From contig NZ_JAPEOZ010000001.1 of assembly GCF_026340655.1 (NCBI RefSeq), positions 9,672,001 to 9,736,000 of the forward strand: a stretch of 64,000 nucleotides of DNA, in the 5' to 3' direction. Below the pieces are notes generated by a model. It did not search any database. It was not told where the DNA came from and worked only from the letters and a program-made list of their open reading frames with translations. Both the position numbers and the translations under genes were made by a program. The stretch comes from Streptomyces sp. NBC_01275. Lineage in GTDB: Bacteria > Actinomycetota > Actinomycetes > Streptomycetales > Streptomycetaceae. This document shows, piece after piece, positions 1 through 7,105 of this stretch; the first letter of the stretch is position 1, and every line of letters starts with the position of its first letter.

Positions 1-2
1 TC

Positions 3-77
3 GTGCTCTCGCTGGCCTGTGGCTACGCAGTCTCCTGGCTGCTGCGCCGGCACGAGCCCGCCGTGATGCGGAAGTAG
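3..77 (+). CDS. C-terminal end of a membrane protein (partial)
   Basis: The window opens inside a plus-strand frame that ends at a TAG at 75-77. The 24 visible residues form a hydrophobic stretch (VLSLACGYAVSWLL) followed by a basic tail (RRHEPAVMRK). This looks like a last membrane helix with a cytoplasmic end. The SH3-like gene starts 9 bases later, so the genes probably form one operon. Too little is present to name a family. Confidence 0.5.
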   Translation: MLSLACGYAVSWLLRRHEPAVMRK

Positions 78-86
78 GGGCGGCCG

Positions 87-632
87 ATGACGACCCCCGG
101 ATTCCGGCCCACGCACGTCGTCCCCGGGGACGGCATGCCCGCCTGGGAGGCCCCCGACCCCGCCCGGCCCACCGTGCCCCTCGACGCGCTGCTGCCCGTC
201 CAGCTCATGGAGCGGCGCGGCGACTGGGGGCATGTGCTCTGCGCCAACGGCTGGTCGGCCTGGGTGGACGGCCGCTACCTCGTCGCCGTACCCCAGGACC
301 CGCCCGCCTCCGACGGCCCCCTGACGACCGTCGTCGACCCGCGCCCCCTCCTCGTCCGCGTCGAGCAGGCGCTCACGCAGTACCGGGCGGCCGTGGAGGA
401 GCTGGCCGGCGCCGACCTCGACGGCGAGTCCTTCCGCCGCCGCACCCAGGGACTGCGGATCGGGGTCGTCGTCGACGGCGAGTCCGTGTGGCTGTACGAC
501 CCCGCGCAGGGGCGCTGGGTGTACGGCGACGGCACGCGCCTGAGCACCTACGCGACGGACCGGGGAGCCGAGGCGACCGAGGACCCGGGGCATGCGCCGA
601 CCCAGGTCGTGATCCCCGACGGAGGGCCCTGA
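87..632 (+). CDS. SH3-like domain protein upstream of a Ser/Thr kinase
   Basis: This 181-residue soluble protein has no signal peptide. Residues about 28-70 look like a bacterial SH3 barrel (QLMERRGDWGHVLCANGWSAWVDGRYL), a fold that usually binds peptides or cell-wall stems. The rest is acidic and has two short beta-rich segments, including GQRIGVVV-like and WLYDPAQGRWVYGDG strands. Its TGA overlaps the ATG of the next gene in TGATG at 630-634, so it is translationally coupled to the Ser/Thr kinase. I infer that it is a substrate, adaptor or scaffold of that kinase. The SH3 assignment is by pattern only. Confidence 0.7.
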   Translation: MTTPGFRPTHVVPGDGMPAWEAPDPARPTVPLDALLPVQLMERRGDWGHVLCANGWSAWVDGRYLVAVPQDPPASDGPLTTVVDPRPLLVRVEQALTQYRAAVEELAGADLDGESFRRRTQGLRIGVVVDGESVWLYDPAQGRWVYGDGTRLSTYATDRGAEATEDPGHAPTQVVIPDGGP

Positions 633-1603
633 TGGCGGGCGAGGCGAGTCTGTTCTCCGGCCGGCCCTCCGAGCTGATCGGCCGGGAGGTCGCCGGGTAC
701 CGCATCGAGCGCGAGATCGGGCGCGGCGGCATGGCCGTCGTCTACCGCGCCCGTGACCTGCGTCTGGACCGCACGGTCGCTCTCAAGCTGCTCGCCCCGG
801 AGCTGGCCCGCAACGACACCTTCCGCCGACGCTTCACCCATGAGTCCCGGGTGGCCGCCGCGATCGACCATCCGCACATCGTGCCCGTCTTCGAGGCCGG
901 CGAGACCGACGGGGTGCTGTACATCGCCATGCGCTACGTCGAGGGCAGCGACCTGCGCCACCTCCTGGACCGACAGGGCCCGCTGCCCCTGCTGACGGCC
1001 GTCCGCATCGGGGCCCAGATCGCCTCCGCGCTGGACGCGGCCCACGAGGCCGGGCTGGTCCACCGGGACGTGAAGCCCGGCAACATCCTGGTCGCCCGGG
1101 GCACCGACAGCGAACACCCCGAGCACGTCTATCTCACCGACTTCGGCCTGACGAAGAAGTCCCTGTCGCTGACCGGCTTCACCACCGTCGGCCAGTTCGT
1201 CGGCACGCTCGACTACGTCGCCCCCGAGCAGATCTCCGGCCGTCCCGTCGACGGCCGCTGCGACGTCTACGGCTTCGCCTGCGTCGTCTACGAGACCCTC
1301 GCCGGCCGCCCGCCGTTCCGCCGCGACGACGACATGGCCCTGCTCTGGGCCCACCAGTACGACGACCCCACCCCCCTCACCGAGTCCCGCCCCGACCTGC
1401 CCCCGCACCTCGACGCGGTGTTCGCCCAGGCCCTGGCTAAGAACCCCGAATCCCGCCACCCCACCTGCCTGGCCCTCGTCGCCGACCTGAAGGCGACGGC
1501 GACCGGCGCCCAGCCGGGCACGCGCCCGCCCTCGGAAGCCCCGGGCGCCCCCCGTCGCCCCCCGCCCTGGGCCCAGCCGATCATCCACCACCGCCGCACG
1601 TGA
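632..1603 (+). CDS. Serine/threonine protein kinase, cytoplasmic
   Basis: This is a 323-residue Hanks-type kinase with all catalytic elements visible: glycine loop GRGGMAVVY (30-38), Lys52 in ALKLL, HRDVKPGN (144-151), DFG (170-172) and APE (197-199). It lacks the transmembrane segment and PASTA or other sensor domain usual in PknB-like kinases. It ends in a Pro/Arg-rich tail. The ATG at 632 overlaps the stop of the SH3-like gene; longer upstream frames run through that gene and are rejected. It probably phosphorylates or is scaffolded by its coupled neighbour. Confidence 0.93.
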   Translation: MAGEASLFSGRPSELIGREVAGYRIEREIGRGGMAVVYRARDLRLDRTVALKLLAPELARNDTFRRRFTHESRVAAAIDHPHIVPVFEAGETDGVLYIAMRYVEGSDLRHLLDRQGPLPLLTAVRIGAQIASALDAAHEAGLVHRDVKPGNILVARGTDSEHPEHVYLTDFGLTKKSLSLTGFTTVGQFVGTLDYVAPEQISGRPVDGRCDVYGFACVVYETLAGRPPFRRDDDMALLWAHQYDDPTPLTESRPDLPPHLDAVFAQALAKNPESRHPTCLALVADLKATATGAQPGTRPPSEAPGAPRRPPPWAQPIIHHRRT

Positions 1604-1619
1604 CCGGCGCCCGCGGTCA
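1601..1619. terminator. Short palindrome joining two convergent stop codons
   Basis: TGACCG and CGGTCA arms flank a 7-base loop. The left arm begins with the kinase TGA and the right arm ends with the complementary strand's TGA of the streptophobe gene. The stem is only 6 bp and lacks a U-tract, so its role as a bidirectional terminator is weakly supported. Confidence 0.35.
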
Positions 1620-2882
1620 ACGCGTTCTCGTGGCGCTCCGGCTGCGCACGAGTTCGGCCAGCAGCCCGCCCAGGAAGCCGGCGACCAGGCCCCACAGTGC
1701 GGCGAAGCCCAGGGCGGACCAGAGGTCGGGGTGGAGGTACAGGTCGCCGGAGAGGCCGCCGATGTCGTTGATGCCGAGCACGGACAGCCCGTAGTGGACG
1801 GAGACGCGACCGATCAGGCAGACCGTCAGCACCGTGAGGACCAGCGCGACCGCGAGGTGCACGGCATGCTGCCAGGCGCGCATCCGGGCCGGTGAGCGGG
1901 CCGCCACGGAGAAGGCGGCGGCCGCCAGGAGCACAGCGTTCACGGCGACGAGCCACCACACGCGGCCGTCGTACTCGGCGAGGGCGCTCAGGTTCAGCGT
2001 GGCGGTGTCCTTGCCGCGCAGCACCTCGTCCAGCACATGCGGCATGGGCAGCCCGAACGGGCCCTCCACCCGCCCGTTCCAGGTGACGCCGAGACCGATC
2101 GTGAACACCAGCCACACCAGGTTGGGCAGGCCCAGCAGAACCACCGCGAGGGTCGCGGCGGCGTGGCCGCGCGTCGCCGCGACGACGAGGGCGATGACGA
2201 CGCCCAGGACGACGTACACGAGCAGCAGCACGACCATCGCGTGCGCGGCCGGGCGCACCGACTCCTGGAAGCGCAGCAGTCGGGGCGGCAGCGGCGCCCC
2301 GCGGGAGACCAGCAGCGCCAGCACCAGCACGCCGGCCAGCCACAGCAGCCCGATCAGAAGCGTCGGCGGCACGTCCGTGGTGAAGCCGACCTTCGGGTTG
2401 ACGCCGAACAGATCGCCGAGGTCGCTCAGCGTGTCGTCGCCGACGGACAGCTTGAACGTCTTGCGGGCGGTCAGGGCCAGCGCGAGCAGGCCGAGCAGCC
2501 ACACCACGGCGATCCGGGCCGCCCAGCCGGCGAGTTCCGGGGCGCCGGCGACCGCCCGGTGCCTCAGGGGCCGTAGGAACCCGGCGGCGGTCACGAGCGC
2601 TCCGACGAGGGTGACGGACAGCGGGATCACCGTCAGGCCCGCCTGGGTGTCGGCCAGCGCGCCGGCGTTCCCCGACAGCTCGACCGTGCCGCCGACCGCC
2701 GTGACGACGGTGGCCGCGACCACCGGGGGGAAGGCCCCGTCGGGCAGGTCCGAGGCTCCGGCCGCCCACAGGCCCAGCGCGGCCACGATTCCCATGGTGA
2801 TCAGCCCGGCCAGTGCGGCGGCGATCGCCTGGACCCAGCCGTGACGGGCGACTGCCTGGTCAGAAGGGGTGTGAGCGCTCAC
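1617..2882 (-). CDS. Streptophobe-type polytopic membrane protein
   Basis: This 421-residue protein is dominated by hydrophobic helices (for example GLITMGIVAALGLWAAG, VIPLSVTLVGALVTAAGFL, HAMVVLLLVYVVLGVVIALVV). About ten membrane spans are separated by short Arg-rich loops. Its length and composition fit the streptophobe family, which is found in streptomycetes and has no known function. Translation likely starts at the GTG at 2882, which lies inside a perfect 12-bp palindrome (2871-2882) with only a weak Shine-Dalgarno. It converges on the kinase gene. The family name is by resemblance; the membrane nature is certain. Confidence 0.75.
   Translation of the reverse strand: MSAHTPSDQAVARHGWVQAIAAALAGLITMGIVAALGLWAAGASDLPDGAFPPVVAATVVTAVGGTVELSGNAGALADTQAGLTVIPLSVTLVGALVTAAGFLRPLRHRAVAGAPELAGWAARIAVVWLLGLLALALTARKTFKLSVGDDTLSDLGDLFGVNPKVGFTTDVPPTLLIGLLWLAGVLVLALLVSRGAPLPPRLLRFQESVRPAAHAMVVLLLVYVVLGVVIALVVAATRGHAAATLAVVLLGLPNLVWLVFTIGLGVTWNGRVEGPFGLPMPHVLDEVLRGKDTATLNLSALAEYDGRVWWLVAVNAVLLAAAAFSVAARSPARMRAWQHAVHLAVALVLTVLTVCLIGRVSVHYGLSVLGINDIGGLSGDLYLHPDLWSALGFAALWGLVAGFLGGLLAELVRSRSATRTR
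2871..2882. promoter_or_regulatory. Palindrome at the streptophobe start codon
   Basis: GTGAGCGCTCAC is a perfect 12-bp inverted repeat whose end is the GTG start codon of the minus-strand gene. It may be an operator for a largely leaderless transcript, or a chance of codon use. Confidence 0.3.
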
Positions 2883-3072
2883 TCCGCCACGCTAAGCACC
2901 GCCGCGGCCGCGCGCCCGTCGGGAAGGGCCGTCCGCGTCCCGCTTGCGAGCGGCACCCGGGCGGAGCACACAATGAGGATGTTGTGGAAGAAGCGGCGGA
3001 TATGTCTTCTGATCTGATCAAAGCGGATTCGATCAGGCGAAATGCCGCGGGACACCCACGTCGGGAGTGCTT

Positions 3073-4485
3073 GTGAGCGTCGAACCTCCGTCCTCCGGCC
3101 GCCCCACAGGACCGCCGTCCGGTCCGCTGTCGGGGCCCTCGCAGCCGCCTTCGGGACCGCCCGCCCAGCCGCCGGGCGCAGCCTCCTCGGCAGGCGCACC
3201 CGAACCCGAACCGCACCGCCCCTGGTGGAAGTCCGCACCCCGCCTCGCGCTGCTCAGCACCGCCGTCGTCGCCGCGGTGGCCCTCGCCCTCGTCCTCACC
3301 CTCCCCGGCGGCGGGGGCTCCGGCGGCGGCAACCTGGTCTTCACCCAGGCCGCTGCCACCACCGGCCCGGACCCCTTCACCGAGTCCACCGCCACCCACA
3401 GCTCCGCCGCGCCCGTCTCCGCGGCGCCGTCGACCGCCGCCCGGCCCACGAACGCCCTCCAGAGCGTCGACGGCGGGGCCGAGGGACTGTACGGCGGCAC
3501 CCGCAACGTCGCCAGCTGCGACGTGGAGAAGCAGATCAAGGCCCTCCAGGCGGACCCCGCCAAGAACAGCGCCTTCGCCTCCGTGGCCGGCGTGCAGCCC
3601 GCCGGGGTCCCCGCCTATCTGCGCTCGCTCACCGCCGTACAGCTGCGCATGGACACCTGGGTCACCAACCACGGCTACCGCGACGGCGCCGCCACCAGCT
3701 ACCAGGCGGTCCTGCAGGCCGGCACGGCCGTCCTCGTCGACGGACGCGGCGTGCCCCGGGTCCGCTGCGCCTGCGGCAACCCCCTGACCCCGCCCGTCCC
3801 GCAGCAGGCCGCGCCCAAGCGCACCGGCGACACCTGGCCGTCGTACCACCCCTCGAACGTCGTCGTGGTCACGCCCGCCGTGACCGTGGTCAACGTGTTC
3901 GTGCTCTACGACCCCGACCCCGGCCACCACTGGTTCGCCCGCCATCACGGGGACAGGGTCGACGAGGACCGGCCCACCCGTCCGCCGGTCAGGCCCGTGC
4001 CGTCCTTGACCGTCATCACGCCGAGCGCGTCCACCGGCCCGTCGAACTCGTCCGGCTCCGGCTCGCCCACTTCTCCGTCGCCGTGCGCCTCGAAGGACGC
4101 CCGCCCGCCGGCCTCCTGCCCGCCCTCGTCGTCCGGCTCCTCGTCGCCGTCCCCGAGCTCGGAATCGCCCTCGTCCTCGTCCTCGTCCGAGTCCCCCTCG
4201 TCCTCGTCCGAGTCCCCCTCCTCGGAGTCTCCGTCCTCCGAGTCTCCCTCGTCCGAGTCCCCGTCCTCGGAGTCCCCGTCCTCCGCGTCTCCCTCCTCGG
4301 AGTCTCCGTCCGGCGCGTCCCCGTCCTCGGCGTCGCCCTCGGCCGAGTCTCCGAGCTCGCCGCTCGAACTCACCAGCCAGCCGGAGACCTCTCTCTCCTC
4401 GCTCCCGCAGTCGGCCGACACGACCTCGCAGTCGGCGCCCTCCTCGCCCGCCCCGGTCTCCTCCGCCGCCTCACCCGCCGTCTGA
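3073..4485 (+). CDS. DUF6777-type secreted/membrane-anchored protein with Ser-Glu-Pro repeat tail
   Basis: The protein is 470 residues long from the GTG at 3073, which has GGGAG five bases upstream; a GTG two codons earlier is less well placed. A Pro/Gly-rich cytoplasmic N-terminus is followed by one membrane span (about 62-84, LALLSTAVVAAVALALVLTL). An external domain of about 230 residues follows, with paired cysteines (CDVEKQ, CACGNPL). This layout matches the DUF6777 family of actinomycetes. Residues from about 320 to the end are low-complexity, mostly repeats of SPSSE. The repeat is also near-perfect in DNA (about 4150-4340). Function is unknown; a wall-spanning stalk is plausible for the tail. 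Confidence 0.75.
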   Translation: MSVEPPSSGRPTGPPSGPLSGPSQPPSGPPAQPPGAASSAGAPEPEPHRPWWKSAPRLALLSTAVVAAVALALVLTLPGGGGSGGGNLVFTQAAATTGPDPFTESTATHSSAAPVSAAPSTAARPTNALQSVDGGAEGLYGGTRNVASCDVEKQIKALQADPAKNSAFASVAGVQPAGVPAYLRSLTAVQLRMDTWVTNHGYRDGAATSYQAVLQAGTAVLVDGRGVPRVRCACGNPLTPPVPQQAAPKRTGDTWPSYHPSNVVVVTPAVTVVNVFVLYDPDPGHHWFARHHGDRVDEDRPTRPPVRPVPSLTVITPSASTGPSNSSGSGSPTSPSPCASKDARPPASCPPSSSGSSSPSPSSESPSSSSSSESPSSSSESPSSESPSSESPSSESPSSESPSSASPSSESPSGASPSSASPSAESPSSPLELTSQPETSLSSLPQSADTTSQSAPSSPAPVSSAASPAV

Positions 4486-4605
4486 GGCACGCCGTACGCG
4501 TGGTACGCAAGGGGTGTGACGACGGACGGGGACTGTACGGCGCGACACGGGGTACGAGCACAGGTGCAGCAGCGTCCGGCCAGTCCGGCCTCCGAGAGAG
4601 AACAG

Positions 4606-5055
4606 ATGATCGAGCACCTGGACGGGGCAGTGATACCGACTGGTTTCGACGTACCCGTGGAACCGCTACGGCGGGCGGCGCACTACACCGGTGAACCCGG
4701 ATGCATCGCCGAGGCACGCGCCTTCGCCGCCCACTTCGTCGACCAGCTCAGGACAGAGTGGTGCGCCGTCATCGGCGACCGGGCGCACGGGGAGGTGATG
4801 CTCGTCGTCAGCGAGCTGGTCACCAACGCCGACCGGCACAGCAACGGCCCCTACATCCTGGAACTGGAGGGGACGGACGCCTCGGTCACGGTGTGCGTCT
4901 ACGACAGCAGCGACGCGCTGCCCCTCAGATTCCCCAGGGATCCCGAACGCGTCGGACGGCACGGCCTGGAGATCGTGCACGCGCTGGCGGCGGAGGTCAC
5001 CGCCGAACGCGTGCCGGTGGGCAAGCGCGTCCGCGCAGTGGTCGGCTTCGGATAG
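4606..5055 (+). CDS. Anti-sigma-factor-like ATP-binding protein (RsbW/HATPase type)
   Basis: This is a 149-residue single-domain GHKL ATPase. The N-box is ELVTNADRH, the metal/ATP Asp lies in VYDSSDALP, and a short G-box GRHGLEIV follows. Family members bind SigB/F-type sigma factors or phosphorylate antagonists. I chose the ATG at 4606 because GAGAGAG precedes it; an in-frame GTG at 4516 would add 30 residues of unconserved sequence. It converges on a SigB/F-group sigma gene across a strong terminator, so that sigma is the obvious candidate partner, although divergent or convergent anti-sigma pairs are not always cognate. Confidence 0.85.
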   Translation: MIEHLDGAVIPTGFDVPVEPLRRAAHYTGEPGCIAEARAFAAHFVDQLRTEWCAVIGDRAHGEVMLVVSELVTNADRHSNGPYILELEGTDASVTVCVYDSSDALPLRFPRDPERVGRHGLEIVHALAAEVTAERVPVGKRVRAVVGFG

Positions 5056-5118
5056 AGGTGCCCGAGGTGCCTGAGGGTGCAGAGGCGGCAGAGGCGGCAG
5101 AAGTGGACGCACGGACGT

Positions 5119-5148
5119 GAGCCGTGGGGCCGGGCGGCCCCACGGCTC
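5119..5148. terminator. Bidirectional terminator hairpin
   Basis: Thirteen-base arms GAGCCGTGGGGCC and GGCCCCACGGCTC pair perfectly around a 4-base GGGC loop. The hairpin lies between the convergent anti-sigma (ends 5055) and sigma (ends 5155) genes. There is no U-tract, as is usual in Streptomyces. Confidence 0.85.
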
Positions 5149-5154
5149 AGGTGG

Positions 5155-6042
5155 TCAGGCGTGGTCGAGCTCGGTCAGCATTCCCTTGCGCAGCCGCATG
5201 ATGATCCGCTTGATCAGCCGGGACACATGCATCTGGGAGCAGCCGAGCTGCTCGCCGATCTCCGCCTGGGTGGCTTCTTCCACGAACCGCAGATGGATGA
5301 TCTGCCGGTCGCGCTCGCTGAGCTCGGCCATGAGCGGCGCGAGCGCGTGGAAGTCCTCGACGAGCCGCAGCCCGTCCTCCTCCACGCCGATGAAGTCGGC
5401 CAGGACGGCCTCGCCGCTCTCCGAGCCGTCGCCGGTGAGCGCCGCGTCGAGCGAGGAGGAGTTGTAGCCGTTGGAGGCTATCTGCGCCTCGACCACCTCG
5501 CGCTCGGTGAGGTTCATCAGCGTGGCCAGCTCGGTCACCGTCGGCTCCCGGTCCAGCCGGCCGGCGAGCTCGTCGCGCGCCTTGGCCAGCTCGACGCGCA
5601 GCTCCTGCAGCCGCCGCGGCACGTGCACCGCCCACGTCGTGTCCCGGAAGAACCGCTTGATCTCGCCGACGATGTACGGCAGGGCGAACGAGGTGAACTC
5701 CACCTCACGTGAGATCTCGAACCGGTCGATCGCCTTGATCAGGCCGATCATCCCGGTCTGGACGATGTCCTCCATGTCGTCCCCGCGCCCGCGGAAGCGA
5801 CCGGCGGCGAACCGCACCAGGGACATGTTCATCTCGATGAGCGTGTTGCGGGCGTACTGGTATTCGTGCGTGCCCTCTTCCAGCACGGCCAGTCGCCGGA
5901 AGAACTGGCGGGACAGCTCCCGAGCGTCACGCGGAGCCACGCTCCGCGGGTCCTCGACTCCGGGCAGCGGTGCTCCACCTGTGCTGGTCCTGGCGGTGTC
6001 CTGGACGACCTGTGCCTGCGACCCCATCACGGCGGTGTGCAT
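5155..6042 (-). CDS. RNA polymerase sigma factor, SigB/SigF stress-sporulation group
   Basis: This 295-residue group-3 sigma factor contains region 2 (NMSLVRFAAGRFRGRGDDMEDIVQTGMIGLIKAIDRF), region 3 (PTVTELATLMNLTEREVVEA) and region 4, whose helix-turn-helix is EATQAEIGEQLGCSQMHVSRL. The ATG at 6042 is preceded by GGGAGAGG; an ATG 7 codons upstream lacks a binding site. Streptomyces carry about nine such paralogues for osmotic and oxidative stress and development, and I cannot tell which this is. The N-terminal 40 residues are unconserved. Confidence 0.92.
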   Translation of the reverse strand: MHTAVMGSQAQVVQDTARTSTGGAPLPGVEDPRSVAPRDARELSRQFFRRLAVLEEGTHEYQYARNTLIEMNMSLVRFAAGRFRGRGDDMEDIVQTGMIGLIKAIDRFEISREVEFTSFALPYIVGEIKRFFRDTTWAVHVPRRLQELRVELAKARDELAGRLDREPTVTELATLMNLTEREVVEAQIASNGYNSSSLDAALTGDGSESGEAVLADFIGVEEDGLRLVEDFHALAPLMAELSERDRQIIHLRFVEEATQAEIGEQLGCSQMHVSRLIKRIIMRLRKGMLTELDHA

Positions 6043-6209
6043 TGCCTCTCCCAAGAAAGTCACGGTTCGACGTCTGCTGCTCTCGGTCCGTGAGCGGGAC
6101 CCCTTGCGCGGTCCCGCTCACGGGGGCGGGTACCCGGACTTCGGCGAGGCATGCGTTCCGGATGCGAGCCAGCCGAAAAAACCCTCGGACCTCACCGCGC
6201 CCTCGGACC

Positions 6210-7001
6210 TCACCGCGTCGTGGGCCAGGCCGTGCGCCGGGCCGTGATCAGCTCGTGGAGGTAGCGCTTGGTGACGCTGCCCCCGTACCGCGTCTCGATG
6301 AGTTCCCGGATGCACGTCAGCAGGCCCCGGCGGGCGGGCTCGTCGAGCGCGAGGTGACCCGAATAGGTCAGCAGGGTCTCGAGGTACGCGTCCGCCGCGT
6401 ACGTCACCTCCTGCGCGCACCGGTGGACGACGACGTCCTCGAAACGTGAGCCGACGGTCCACTCGCCGGTGTCCGTGGCGGTCTCGTCCTCGCTCCGCGG
6501 ACGCAGCCCGGGCGTGGTCGACGGGTCCCAGCGCTCGTAGCAGCGCTGGACCTCGACGAAGAAGTCCGCGCTGCCGCCCGCCACATGACAGGTCGTCACC
6601 AGCCCCAGCAGGCCGCCCGGCCGCAGCGCGTCGGCGGTCTTCGTCACGCGCAGCGCCGGGTCGATCCAGTGGACGGCCGTCGCGCTCGTCACCAGATCGA
6701 ACGGCTCGGCGGGCAGCTCCCAGCGCTCGAAGTCGGCTACCACGACGTCGACTTGAGGGAACGCGGCGAGGTTCCGCCGGGCCACGGCCGCCATCGAGGG
6801 ACCGAGTTCGACGGCTGTCAGTCGGCAGCCGGACCGTGCCAGCGGACGGGTCAACTGCCCCGTGCCGGGCCCGATCTCCAGCACCCGGCTGTCCGGGCCG
6901 AGCTCCGCGCTCCGCGTCAACTGCTCCACCAGGGACGGTGGATAGCGTGGACGGACCCGGTCGTAGCGCTCGGCGACCGCGTCGAACGTGTCTCTCAACA
7001 T
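6210..7001 (-). CDS. Class I SAM-dependent methyltransferase
   Basis: This 263-residue protein has a Rossmann-type SAM-binding core: motif I VLEIGPGTGQLTRPL, the acidic strand end VELGPSMAAVA, motif II VVVADFERWE, and TSATAVHWIDP after it. It resembles the ubiquinone/menaquinone-type and small-molecule methyltransferases (Methyltransf_11/25). The substrate is unknown and no neighbouring biosynthetic genes hint at one. It is followed by the sigma factor gene 167 bases away on the same strand. Confidence 0.88.
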   Translation of the reverse strand: MLRDTFDAVAERYDRVRPRYPPSLVEQLTRSAELGPDSRVLEIGPGTGQLTRPLARSGCRLTAVELGPSMAAVARRNLAAFPQVDVVVADFERWELPAEPFDLVTSATAVHWIDPALRVTKTADALRPGGLLGLVTTCHVAGGSADFFVEVQRCYERWDPSTTPGLRPRSEDETATDTGEWTVGSRFEDVVVHRCAQEVTYAADAYLETLLTYSGHLALDEPARRGLLTCIRELIETRYGGSVTKRYLHELITARRTAWPTTR

Positions 7002-7105
7002 CGGATTCGCACCCTCCGCACCGTCCGTATCAAGTCCCTGACCAGTGTCTCCCCGTCGCTCGACGGGAGCGCTACATTCACGACAGGTACACGGGGGAGC
7101 GGCGT

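Noticed and set aside
548..1591. Long minus-strand frame opposite the Ser/Thr kinase
   Set aside because: The kinase motifs on the plus strand are complete; the antisense frame is low-complexity Gly/Val/Ala sequence.
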